Below are positions 35,301 to 55,100 of a stretch of DNA of 64,000 nucleotides, in pieces (position 1 is the stretch's first letter; each line of letters begins with the position of its first letter). Origin of the DNA: Tubulanus polymorphus (taxonomy: Eukaryota > Nemertea > Palaeonemertea > Tubulaniformes > Tubulanidae); the NCBI RefSeq assembly GCF_964204645.1, contig NC_134028.1:25890153-25954152 (forward strand), given 5' to 3'. A model generated the notes under the pieces. It was not told the origin of the DNA and made no database searches. It was given only the letters and a program-made list of their open reading frames with translations. The translations under genes and the position numbers were made by a program.

Positions 35301-36735
35301 CTTACTTCATTATCGTTAGTTTCGAAGTTAAATTCTATTGAAGCAGTTCACCTGAATCAAGTTTGATCAAGAGGCTCTTGAACATTTTCCCCAAAGGAAG
35401 TTCTTCCTTTTTTTTAAATACAAATTTTCATTATAATTTATCAAGGCAGACGAAGGTCGGCTTCTGTCTGCATGTTGTAATACAACACAATCATGTGTGT
35501 AAATGGTCGCGTCTGTCGATTACACTGCGATCCACCAGATGGCACAACTTGTCTCTGCCAGTCACAAGAGCAGTGAATATCATTTAAGACAACTAGCATT
35601 CGCCAGGGCACGAGTTTGACGGATGATTGCAACACGATTGTCACCGGCGCCGCGAAGCTGACCTACGCCCGGCTTTTAACAAGTCCATGTACGTACATCT
35701 ATATGATTAGTTACGACTTGCATCATCAACATAAAATAATACAACCTCAGAAAACAGAGGAAAACTAAACAACTGCCTAGCGATCGATAAAAAATCCAAA
35801 GGACTACATACGTCTCTTCTATACAAATAATCTATAGTTCAAATACTCCGAAAACAGTTTAGAAACAACGAGAAAATACCGGGGCCAAGTCTCATAGATA
35901 CAGGGCAAAAACTAATCCCTGGGAACTTTTTGAAATATTTCCACGTCGAGGACTTTAAACTTGGGCTTACCTTCATACCCAGTCTACGAAACCGTGCTCA
36001 GATTGAGGATTTATCCCTACGGTTAACTTTGATACGCAGTCTATAAAACTGAGCCCGGGAATCTTACGTTGTACGATTTTTAAAATGATTAGTTTTTCAG
36101 CACACGCGACGAAACGACGAAAACAGAATGATACAAAACACGCAGTCAATTGACGACTGAATGTTTGAATAAACGATGAAAGAAAACATCAAATTTTGGC
36201 AGCTTTTGTATTAACGTTTTTTTTTTCTTCACCTGAACACAATTCAACTAATAACAACACGCTACACCGATTAGGCGTGCGTTTAACTCTGTCCTAAAAA
36301 TATAAACATCGAATAGAAATAATCTGCGTTTGTTGTCATTTTTGTCTCCTCGTTTATAAAAATGCATAAAAAACATACTTCACGCTGTAAGTAAAGAATG
36401 GGGTACCGGCACACGAGCTATCCCGACAGATGGCGCCACCTAGATATCAGACGTGCGTACGCGATCAAAATTAGTTCATTTCCGATTAAATCTGATCTCG
36501 GTCTTCCAATCGGTATCCAAAAGTAAGGATAGATTATCTCAGATTCAGCTTAATAGAGTTCAAATGTGGCACGTCGTACGTCGAATTTGAGAAATATAAT
36601 CATTAAGATTTCAATCGAGCACAGACGTCTTACAGAACACGGATTCTGGTAGAATTACGCTTGCCGCAGTAGCTTTGCCCGTACCCCATTAGTGTGTTGT
36701 ACATATATAACGTATTCGACAACAGTCGTCTGCTT
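32384..36735. other. FOXK 3' UTR / CFAP52 upstream region
   Basis: A 4.35-kb interval without a recognisable coding exon. It holds X-box-like sites near the CFAP52 start, a (CGTT)n run near 33756-33772, and a dispersed repeat at 34520-34625. Nothing more is seen except an unusually long AT-rich stretch downstream of the FOXK stop that may be a long 3' UTR. The ORFs in it lack coding character. Confidence 0.6.
32432..32478 (-). promoter_or_regulatory. X-box-like RFX sites upstream of CFAP52
   Basis: GTATCCAATAGCGAC at 32464-32478 fits the RFX X-box layout (GTNRCC, three-base spacer, RGYAAC) with two mismatches. GTTAGCAAC at 32432-32440 has a perfect right half-site. Both lie within 100 bp of the CFAP52 ATG, where X-boxes of ciliary genes usually sit. 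Confidence 0.4.
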
Positions 36736-44159
<7,424 letters not shown>

Positions 44160-46677
44160 ATGCCACAAGTTGACATGACTCTAGAACAAGCCCCTGAGGC
44201 TCCTGAACAGCCAGCTGAAAGAACAGTCAGTTTTGAGACGGTTTATACCGGCAACACTGGAAACGATATGGGCATTTCGACAGTGGGTTACAGATCGCAG
44301 AAGTACAATCCGGCCGAATGGCACGAAGGCAACTACAGCAAATATTTTCAATCTTTCACCGACCGAGACAAGGCCGAAAGAGTACGCCATGAATCGAAAC
44401 AGGTCATCAAAGAAACAGAAGCGACCACGAATAAAACACAGGCCGACGTCACGAAGAAACTCGGCGAAAGACTGCACGATACGAACTTCTGGAAATTCGA
44501 ACTCAATCGCGAAATTCAAGATATGATCGCCGAAACAGATTTATTGCTCGCCCAGAAGAAGAGATTGGAGAACGCATTGCGCGCGACTGAAATCCCTCTT
44601 CACATAGCAACCGATAACCTGAATTGTAGACAGCAACGTCAAGCGATGGATCGCGTGCAAGATGAAGTAGAATTATCACTTTTAAAGGTAAAACTGTCGG
44701 TTGAAGGAAAAGCCTTGAATCTTTTATTTGACCCAAAACTGAGAATGGTTGTTTTAAGTATCGATAATTATATTTATAGGAAGTTGAGATTATCAACAAT
44801 GTGAAAGATTTGTTGAAGAAAACTATCGACCAATGTGAAAAACAAATCAAGTAAGTTTATGTATGGTTTGGTATTAAAAACAACCTGATGATTTACATAT
44901 TTAAAAATCACGCAATTTGAAGATTTATCAACTACCAAATGTTTTAGAAAGATTTCTTTCTTACATGTTCAGATTTATTCAAAATGACCGGTCACATCAT
45001 ACGATTTCTAAATCTCTATTGATTGAACTACTGATTTACAGTTTAACTAATGATCTATTTTCATCTTTCTCCTCAAGGTTCAACAGAAATGCTAAGCAAG
45101 ATTTAGAGTTGGATTGGAGCGATAAGTATGAAGCGGAAATAATTGACGCGCAATGCGGGGCGTTGAGAAACGAAGATACTAACAAACAGTTCTATGCGGG
45201 ATCGGCCAAATTTGAAGAAGTGTAAGTAGCCTAGAAGTCGCTAAGCAAAGACTGAAATACGTAGATTTCTTAACATGTGCTTGACAGCTTTACTATTTGA
45301 TGAATTTCAGTCAATCGACACCGGAATCTTGGGCTCAGTTTTCTCACGATAACATTGTCCGCGCTGAACACGAACGAATGGCGTCGGAACAACTGCGGAC
45401 GCTGATCGATAACGTACTGCAGGATACATCGCGAGATATGAGAGAACAATGCGATACCGTCGACGTGGCGTTCGCTAAGAGAGTCGACGAATTAGAAGAT
45501 GCTCTCGCTAAATTAAAGGAACATCTGAAAAAGGTACGAGAAATAAGATTGTTACATTCGAAAAAGCGCTATTGAAAGAATGTATGAAGTTTAACTTGAC
45601 TTTTGGAAAAAATCTCAAAATAATTCAGCCGTTAAGTTCTCGAGTACAGTGCAAGCTTGTTGATACGCACCTTGTGGGCGAAAGTGAAATTATCCAAATC
45701 TGGATTGATATAAATATGTTAGCTGGAGCGTGCTGAAATCATTGTAATAAATGAGTTTCATCTTTTTAAAAGAATCGTATTGACAAGGTTCAGTTCTGTA
45801 AAACGGTATATGTTAGCAATTTTTCAGGCGTATTGATTTGAATTTTCTGCCAATTGATTGAAAAATAAATGACCTGTTTCAATTGTTATTTTATGAAGGT
45901 GTGCAGCGATATCTCTAGCATGGAAAACAACATAACCGATTTGAAGAAGGCGAGCAGAGGTAAAGAAAACCCGATGAAGGTCGCGCAAACTCGACTTCAT
46001 AAACGTTCATATCGTCCCGGTGTTGATCTGTGCCGTGATCCGGCCCAGTACAAGTAAGTCCCTAATTTCTAGCAAAATCAACGGCCGAATTCAGTGAAAA
46101 ATATTTATTGATTAGGGGCCGGTTTGGGTTAAACTTTAAGACCATCTTAATTCTTTACCTAATCTAACACCTTAAGATCAGTCTTGAGATTTAAGGCCAC
46201 TTTTGGACTGTAGTCTCAATTATGGAACTGACCTGAGGTTGATAATGATAATAATAATATTGATAATATATTTTCCGATAAAGCATATGTCTATAAATAA
46301 TCGCTGCATCTTAACGACATAAATCATAGGGAAATCGTTAAAATTATCAAAAATAAAGATTTGAGCAATTTGTAAAGGGCGTCTCCAGTTTCCACGGATG
46401 ACATGCTCAAAGCACTCGTATTGATTTTGAAATCTTAATATTCTCACTATTTTTCAGACTCGTAGGTGAAGTAAACGAAATTGGGCAGTCGATGGACGCT
46501 TTGACGCAGAAGTTGAACGAATCAGAAAATTCGCGCAAGGATCTGATCGACAGTCGTATGAGTCTCGAGAAAGAGATTTCGACGAAGAAGAACAGCATCT
46601 CCATCGACAAAAATAAATGTATGACCCATCGTGCCCGGTACCCGACGACTCTTCGATTACAGGGATATAACCAGTAA
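44160..46677 (+). CDS. TEKT4: Tektin-4, ciliary/flagellar microtubule protein, 446 aa
   Basis: Six exons close in phase: 44160-44687, 44780-44850, 45078-45221, 45311-45533, 45899-46053, 46458-46677. The product is 446 residues, close to the usual Tektin-4 length. It is almost entirely alpha-helical, with tektin landmarks: GYRSQKYNPAEWHEGNYSKY, DRDKAERVRHES, FWKFELNREI, IATDNLNCR, DWSDKYEAEIID, TPESWAQFSHDNI, and the tektin nonapeptide RPGVDLCRD at about 361-369 (family consensus RPNVELCRD). The C-terminus SIDKNKCMTHRARYPTTLRL is typical of Tektin-4. Tektins line the lumen of doublet microtubules in motile cilia and sperm tails. AATAAA hexamers at 46753 and 46765 can end the transcript. Confidence 0.96.
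46115..46225. mobile_element. Short MITE-like repeat, GGGCCGGTT family, copy 2
   Basis: Begins GGGGCCGGTTTGGG and contains TTAAGACCATCTTAA, AATCTAACACCTTAAGA and AGGCCACTTTTGGA, as in the 59053 copy. In the last TEKT4 intron. Confidence 0.55.
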
Positions 46678-47821
46678 ATCATGATCGATGCCGAATGATA
46701 ACCAAAATCGTTTATCGTAACGAAAAAATAACCGATATACAGAAAATCATGAAATAAAGAAATGAATAAATTTTTATTATGAAACTTTAAATGATTATAG
46801 GATCTATTTTGCACTACTTGAAACTACGATTTAGAAATTACTACATCATCTACGAGTGCAATGTTGGTGATTTTTTATCTACTTTAAACTTTAAAACTAC
46901 ACCCAATTTTTCAGTTCATGGTGCTTGGATAATATATATATATATCACAAAATACATATGTATTTTTGGATATTATTCAGATAATACTGCTTAATGTTAA
47001 AAAGCTTTGCTGCCGTAACTATTAGTGTACATACAAAAATTGATGTTTTTCTGAGCTCTTTTTACTAGCTATAAATTGAGACATTTCTATTGTGAAAATT
47101 TAGTGCAAATGTTTGTTGTGTCTCAGTTTATTTTGAGACTATTTATCTGTGATGTGTATAATTTATATATGGGTTTAATAAACATAATTAGAACAAATAA
47201 CGCCATTATTTTCCTTTATACTTCATCCTGGTACTCTTACACCGATCAACTAAATGGAGATGTCTTGATTCATGCAAGTCTGGGCAGGATCAAACTCGAT
47301 TAAGAAGTTTGTGCAGCAGGACCTCTTAATTAAATCATCGATTTTGACTTGAATACGATAGTTTTACTAATTTCATACCCAATTTAATGAACTATCAGTT
47401 CAAGAAACATATTTTCTGGTCCCATGCAGTTCGGTGCAACGAGATTCCGCTGTACGACCTTGTCGTATCTCTCCCACAAGTCCAGTCAAATATCTATTGT
47501 CTCTCCTCGATCATTGCTTGCGTGTAAAATCCTCGGTTCAATCAGTCGTTCATGGATCCTTTCAAATCCTCTGCGAACTGGTAATGCCAATCCTCTGAGC
47601 AACCAATTCAAACCCAGTTACTGAAGATGATATTTGCATATAGAATATAGTGATTTATTTCGTATCAAAGTGGTTATAATCATATCGGGTAAATTACATA
47701 GTACATTTACATCTATTCATTTCATAAATGCGGCTTTGATTTTCATTGATTTATACACATCTTCAAGCGTTCAAATATCCGATTATACACGTGTCATGAG
47801 TCCCTTCGCGGTCACTCCGCT
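46678..47821. other. Convergent spacer between TEKT4 and the SGNH ORF
   Basis: AT-rich, with an (AT)n run near 46931 and no recognisable gene. A GC-richer patch at 47410-47620 holds an open plus-strand frame with no family signature. It may be decayed sequence belonging to the adjacent SGNH-containing element. Confidence 0.4.
46753..46770 (+). terminator. TEKT4 polyadenylation signals
   Basis: Two AATAAA hexamers (46753-46758 and 46765-46770) lie 76-93 bases after the TEKT4 stop and are followed by a T-rich run. Confidence 0.6.
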
Positions 47822-48492
47822 TCAAAACGGAACTTCTTCCACTGGATACGCAGGAGTCATCGGATGATCGATCAAAAACTTTATACCCAGACGTAAATCG
47901 TTCAAGAACACATCCTTACCGGCGGCGCTCAAATCTTTTGAATCGTCTTGAAAAAACGTTATCTTATCCCACGTGAATGACGTGTGTTTCAGCACTTGTC
48001 CGCACAATAACCTCAAAATAGTTCGAGCTTCTTTATTCATGCGCTTTCGCGTCATATCTTTTCCTTTCTGCGACTCGGCGCCGAAATAGTAATGCCTCGG
48101 TATAACGTCCGACCAGATGATACGAGCGTGCGGGACTAAATCTTTGATCGCTTGCAGACCTTGTCTCAACAACGACACGACGTCGCCTAAACTGCTCTCG
48201 GTAACGTCTATGATCCCGGCGTGTATGACCAGCACGTCTGGCGGTGAACATATCTTCAGCCGACTCTCCAGATAACTCGGCGTATCTCTGAATCGCAGAT
48301 CCGGATGACCCAACCATTCCAATTCCATATCTTTCAAACCGAGCGACAGACCTTCGGGGCGTTGTCCGGCTTCCATCATCGCCCAGTAAACGATCGAATC
48401 ACCGATTATCCAAACTTTAGTCGTCAAACCGGAATTGATGTACTGCGCGGCCGAATGATACGCGGCGTTGTACCGAGGTGCGGCGTGTAAAC
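47822..48492 (-). CDS. SGNH/GDSL hydrolase-like ORF, likely mobile-element-derived or captured
   Basis: An uninterrupted minus-strand frame of about 223 codons ends at the TGA at 47822-47824. Its upstream edge has a possible 3' splice site (TTTCATAG before 48492), so a 5' exon may be missing. Block I reads VWIIGDSIVYWA, the GDSx(V) motif with the nucleophile serine. Block III reads VLVIHAGIIDV, with G and D where the family has GxND. The C-terminal block reads DDSKDLSAAGKDVFLNDL where the family has DxxHLSxxG, so the catalytic histidine appears replaced by Asp. SGNH domains of this type occur in Ngaro-type tyrosine-recombinase retrotransposons and in many lineage-specific invertebrate genes. 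No recombinase or reverse transcriptase is seen nearby. Function unknown. Confidence 0.6.
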
Positions 48493-49183
48493 CTATGAAA
48501 CGGAAATATGAAACAGTCAAATACGCCAAACTTCCAAAGCCTAAACGCTGACCTTTCTTCTCAAAATGAATCTTTAGTTTGACGTATTTGACTATTAGCG
48601 GATAGACAAGTATAAAATAAAGAATTCTAAAAGGAACACCCGATTATCAGATCAGAACTGTACCTAGTGAACTGAACTAGGCTACGAGTTAAGATATTTC
48701 GAAATTCAATTTTGAGGTGGCTCAAAATTCATCCAGATTCAGCGGTAGCGCTGAACCGGTTATGTTAGTAGCCGTATATGAACCGTACGTATTTTGAGGT
48801 AGCTCAAAATAATGAAACGACCCGGTAGTTTTACCGAGCCTATGGTTCTCAGATGGCCTACATCATATAATACACCGAGTTAGTGCCAGAAGAGAAACCT
48901 ATCAATTCTAAACTGAACATTAGCTAGAAAATTTCATAGTATACACTTATTATGTACAACTTATGACATTTATTTAGTACTATATACATATATAATCAGA
49001 ATCCAACTCAGATCCAATACTTTCTGTAGAAACAACCGATCGGATATTAATATCAACTTGGGTGAATTCCACCCCCTATACGACAAACGACATTCAGTAA
49101 AATTTAATTACACGTTAAAAACGTTCTGAAAGAAAAAAAATACGGCCCTATCTTTAAAATGGAGTTTTTTTTTTTCGTTATAA
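48493..49183. other. SAFB 3' UTR and spacer
   Basis: Downstream of the SAFB stop on the minus strand. A candidate AATAAA on the minus strand lies near 48969-48974. The phrases TTTTGAGGTGGCTCAAAATT and TTTTGAGGTAGCTCAAAATA (near 48711 and 48792) form a duplicated hairpin-capable motif. No other gene is seen. Confidence 0.5.
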
Positions 49184-52100
49184 CTAATAACGCCGGACAC
49201 CGCTGCCCTGACCGCCGCTGCCTAATGCTTTATAAGCATCGAAACGCATGTCCTGACCACGCGGCATGTTTGAATTAGACGATGTATTATTCCACATCAT
49301 ACTGGCAGCTTTAGCCGCCGCGCCGAGGTACGCGCTATTCGGTTGCGACGGCATCATACCCATACCGGATTGATGCGGCTGTTGTTGGCGTTGCTGTTGC
49401 GGCGGGTTCATGTTCGGCCATCTGTCTGACTGGTGACGAGGCATCTGTTGACCGGGCATATTCTGCGAGCCCCATTGATTGTGAGGATGAGCGTCCTTGT
49501 TAGAGGCAGTGTTCCAATGAGCTCCTTCTGTAAAACAGACGACAGCATTGTCAGTTGCGCAAGAAGATTGGGCATCTCGAGGCAGTGGATATTTTGACTT
49601 AGAAATAATCCTAGTTAACAATATCATGCCCATAACTCTAAACCTACTAACGGAATATTAATCGTATTGTTATATTTGTTAGTATATCTTATTATACCGG
49701 GGATATAGATGTCGGCAAAATAGCGTTTACTAAATTTATGATAGATCAACAAAATATCCACTTCCTCAATACTGCTAGCAGTCAAGCCTTTAGGAATTTC
49801 ACCCACTCTCACCATCCTACATTAAACTTTCATATAACGCCATGATTTTTTTTTCATCAATATTTTTTTGGAGACCAAACACCTGAGGAAAATGTGAACC
49901 CGATACCAACGCACTGAAAACAATCTTCCAAGCAACAAATCAGTTACAAATAACAGGGAAAATGAGATATACGTCGGTATTAGCGGAAAATCTTTCGTTT
50001 CTCAACGGAAATACAAAATCTTTGTTAATACGTAATAGCACACAAATAATAATGACCCGGTTAGAATGTTTTTCTACCAGAATCAAAACAAGGAAGAAAT
50101 TTATCCCAAAGCCACTTTATTTTTTTTAATGATACACGTAATTCGGGAAGTGCAGTTAGGGTTTGTCTAAAATGTAATTCTTGCCATTCATCTCGAGGAC
50201 AAGTGCAAATAACTAATCGTGGGGGAAAATATCGTGACAAATAAAGAGGAAAAATTTCTCCTGTTCGTAACGAAAAAATCAAACTGAATTGTAAATGTTG
50301 AACGTGTCGTTGAGTGGTATAGTAGCTGTTTACACAGACTTACTGATTCTAGTATGTATGTACGGGTTTACATTTTCCATCAGTTGTTTCGCTTTATTAA
50401 GTTTTCCCTGTCAAACAGATAATTCATTCTAAAACCGGCAAATTCTGTTAATAATCGTGCAATTATCATGCGTTGCAATAGTTTATGGTACCAGAAACCG
50501 GCCACTCGACTGAATTAAGAATCTCAAGAGAAGACCGGTTCTGTCAGTTCCCTGGGTAGTCAAGAACAGGGTGGCCACTCTTTACTCATTTGCTTTTTTC
50601 TCAACTTTTCCCTGCCTATTCCCGACATATAAGATGTTCGATTGCACGTAGTCTGACTTAACTAATTTCCCTGATATTTCCCCCCCCCTTTTTTTTTTTA
50701 AATTCCATCTTCCCCATTTCATTAATAAAAGAAAATTCCTCAACATTTTTTCAACTTCCAGGAGAGTGACCACCCTGGGTAAACATGCCAATGGAAGAAC
50801 ACCAGCTAGAACAAACCGACATCAAGAGTTGCATATTATTGATTTCATACAGACTCCCGATGATCCGATTACTGATAACTAGTTGTATTCTAAGGGGAAA
50901 CTGCGGAGAAACTTACGTATAACGTTGCCGTGTCCGACCGGTCCTTGAGAATACGGCTTATTAGCCGACCACTGATCTCTACCGCCACCTTGTGGTTGAT
51001 TATACTGTCTCGAATGCTGATCTATGAAAAATAAACAACTCATTTATAAATCGATTAAAACATCGGGAAGCAGGATGAAGCAATGATGCTGTTCAGGGTT
51101 CTTACAGATCCGATAGTCCAAAATACCCTGATATTTTCCTGAATTTTACCCTCGAACCAAAATTCCCCTAGATTTTAAGTTATCTCTGGTGGAGGCAATT
51201 TCTTTAGAAGAGTTCCTTGTGGCACTCGTGACAAGCAAGAACGAGACGCCAAAAATTCCCCAATTTCCAGGAAAAGAGTCAGAAGTTCCTAACTTCCCTG
51301 ATCAGTAAGAACCCTGGACCCAGTAACACAGTTCTGAGTTAATATTCGACAGGGAGCAAACTGATTACAATTTCTATGCTAACTCACAACTGTGAAACTG
51401 GACGATCCAAGATAATGGTAATATATTGATGGTACCTGATTGATATCGACGGTCCTGATTCTGAGTCAGATTCGACCGTTCAGATTTCCACTCAGCTCGT
51501 GAGTCAGTAGACCGACGAGGTGGAGACGGATCTCGACGTGTCGCAGCACGCGTCGTGTGACTCACTCGATCATCTCGTTTCCTCGGTGGAGACTGACGCT
51601 TTTCATATCTGCAAATAATGTTTCATTAAGATGTGATAAAACTAGAGAATTGAAAATAACACTTTGGCTGCAGACTATAAAATATCCTGTTATTCCAGCA
51701 GTCAAACTTAAGTCAAACAAGTGGGTGTAGTTGGGACAAGGTGGCCACTTTCCACCAATTTACAAATTCCCAGAGTAAATCCGAGAATTTCTTGGTTTAA
51801 ATTAAATATGTTATAATTTATTCATTTTCAATAAATCACATACTGTAAAATATGGTCAATAGTTTATCCGAATTGCCAGAGTTTTCCAGGTTTTTTTTTG
51901 TGCAAAAATTGTCAAATTGCCCGAGAATTCGTTAATTTTTTCTATATCTTTCTGATTCCCTGAGTTTTTGAGAGCTATCAAAGGTGAAGATACTGACCTG
52001 GTGTTTGTGTTACTCGTATAATGTCTATCGTCGCCGCTACGAGATCCACTTCCTCGCTGCACGACGACCTCGCGTGAATCCTCGCGTCGACTTTCACTCG

Positions 52101-55100
52101 GGTTACTCCTACGATCGTACCTCTCGACTCGTCGATCGTGAGGATCGGTGGTGGTGGTCGTCGTTGCGGCGCTGCTTCGACTGTGATCGCGAGCGTCTTT
52201 CTTCGATGAACCGCGCTCGAATTCCATAAACCTACGAGAAACCGACACTTTATTCAGACTGAGTTTATTCAGGCCGTGGCAACTAGATCAATGCCATTAC
52301 AAATCTCATGAAAACTATGGAATTTGCACATGTTTTACACCCTTATATTTTGACCTTTTTCATGCTGTTTAACTAAGAATACAGCATTGTTCAAATCACA
52401 AATATATTCCAGATTTTTAAAATTTTTCAATTCAAGGCACAATTACATAAAGCCGGACAAATCGAAACAATCCTCTTGAACTTGAATCATAAATAGAGAG
52501 ATAAGAATACAATATTTACGCACTACAAGGTAGAAGTCATCAATTGTTACCTTTCTTTACATCTTTCTCTGTCCGTCTGGAATCCTGGTCGTAAACTCGG
52601 TGATATTCGTTCTGTCTGCCGCGTGTTCGTCGTCGTGGTTGCGGACGTCGCCGCTCGTTTATTGTCCCAGAACGGATCGTCTTTAGTCGTCGTCGTTCTC
52701 GAGTCGTACGATCGTTTAGGAGCACATCGCTCCAGATCAACGCGTTCTCTTTCTTTACGTTCCCTTTCTCGCTGACGTTCGCGCTCGCGTTCTTTTTCGC
52801 GTTCTCTCTCGCGTTCACGTTCCAAACTGAAACAAGACACGGACAGCGTTTAACAGAAGCAACAAGCAGAAACCGCATCGCTAGTCAATTCATTTAATAT
52901 ACATATGTATTTATTAAAGGTTCGGGATGGCTACTTTGCATTTTCCCTGACACTTGCATTGTTTTTACCGATTTGATCGGCTAAGAATTCAATGAATTAA
53001 AACGCAGTCAAATACATGAGACATCGACGGAAACTGTTCGATTCTACGCGATCTCTTTAGCTTTTTATACAAGATTCCCGACTATTCCTTGATTTTTATT
53101 TCTCAATAATTCCGGGTATTTCTCATTATTCCCATATTTACCGTTGCTGCTCTAATTTTCTCTGCTCTTCCTTCTCGCGTTCTAATAATCTCTCTCTTTC
53201 TCTTCGTTCGCGCTCGAGTCTGATTCGTTCGCGCTCTAATTGTTCGGCTTCGATTTTCGCGCGTTCCAGTTCTTCTCTTTCAATCCTGAAGTTATTAAGA
53301 GTAGTTCGTATTTTGACAGATTTTTCGAAATGTTCCTCAGATTCTTTTGAGTTCATTTCCAAATTCAATTGATCATTTTTTGACTCGGAAAAGCAACACA
53401 ACTCATTTTCAAGTTAATCGACAAACTGCAGGACGGAGATGACAGTATTTGATAGTATTTGTGTATCAAGTTGACAAGTACAAAATTTGACGACGAAAGT
53501 ATTTTGTAATTGTAGTTATATATAAATATTTACCTGAGTCGTTCACGTTCTCGAGCTAATCTCACGGCTTCGTCTTTCTGCTGTCGTTCGATCGCTCGTT
53601 GTCTGCGTAGTTCTTTCTCTGCGATCATACGTCTCTTACGTTCGGCTTCGCGAATAGCTCTTTCACGTCGGTAGATCTTCTCTCGTTCTCTTCTCTCCTG
53701 CGAAACATTTTACTCAAATTTAAATTTACAATTTCAGGACGGCCACTTCTACCCCACTTGACTGGCTTTTTCTGCTAAGAATATAGCTAGCTTCCCTTGA
53801 TCGTAAGACATAGTCGAGAACTGTTTGATTTTATACGCAATCTAGCAATCTCACCAAATTTCCCAGACTTTATCAGATCCGGATTTATAGCTTTTTAGAT
53901 AAAATCCCGCAATATTCCACGACTTTTTTAAAGATAAGAAAGTTTCCCGACTTATCGTTGAAATGGGAATACTGAGCTGTTTTGAAATGAGAGTCAAAAA
54001 ATAAATTCCCTTGTTCTTACCTTTTCAGCATCCCTTTTATCGGAAGAATGATGAGAACCCGTGCTACGACGATCACCGGATTTTGATCTTGTTGAAGACG
54101 ATGATTTTGGATCATCTAAAATAAGAAACCGAAAGTCATTACAGTACGGACACTCAATTCAAAACAATGATAAAGTCATTACAGTACGGACACTCAAAAC
54201 AATGATAAAGTCATTACAGTACGGACACTCAATTCAAAACAATGATAAAGTCATTACAGTACGGACACTCAATTCAAAACAATGATAAAGTCATTACAGT
54301 ACGGACACTCAATTCAAAACAATGATAAAGTCATTACAGTACGGACACTCAATTCAAAACAATGATAAAGTCATTACAGTACGGACACTCAATTCAAAAC
54401 AATGATAAAGTCATTACAGTACGGACACTCAATTCAAAACAATGATAATTCTACTAAATTGTCTTGCGAACCTTTTTTCGATTTAACGGATGATGGTGAT
54501 TTTTTAGGCGGCGATTTCTCATCTGTTTTGACGCTAGTTTTATCCGGTGTTTTTGTCACCGTTGCTGTCGTTTCTGTTTTTTCAGCCTCAGTTTTCTCGT
54601 CTTTTTTCTCCGCTATATCGGGTTTCGTTTCTGATTTGACTTTGTCATTTTGCTCGCCCGAAGTAGACTCAGGAGTAGCCGTAACATCCATAGCCGCCGT
54701 TTCAATCTTCACCTCTTCTTTCGTAGTCTTCGATTCCTCTTTTTTCTCCTCTTTAACTGGTTCTTCCTTCGGTTTTTCTGGTGTCTTTTTCACCGTTGTA
54801 GGTTTCGGCTTGCTCGGCGAGGCTTTCTTCGGCGAAGTTGATTTTTTCGCATCTTTAGACTTCGGATCAACCTTCTTACTACTAGTATCATCTTTACGTT
54901 TTTCCACACTCGGCGGCGCTCGTTTCTTAACTGGAACAAACAGAACATCAATCAACAAAGTTCATCCGGTTTAACGGATTTAGGCAATACGTGTTTACAA
55001 GGAAAGTGAACCTACTCGTATCCGATTTGGATCTTTCGTGAGTCCGTTCAGGTCTCTTCGGTTGTGGTGTTTTAGCGACCGGTTTCTTAACATTGCTGAC

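Noticed and set aside
54402..54974. 190-codon plus-strand ORF
   Set aside because: Shadow of the Lys/Glu-rich SAFB exon 11 plus the minisatellite.
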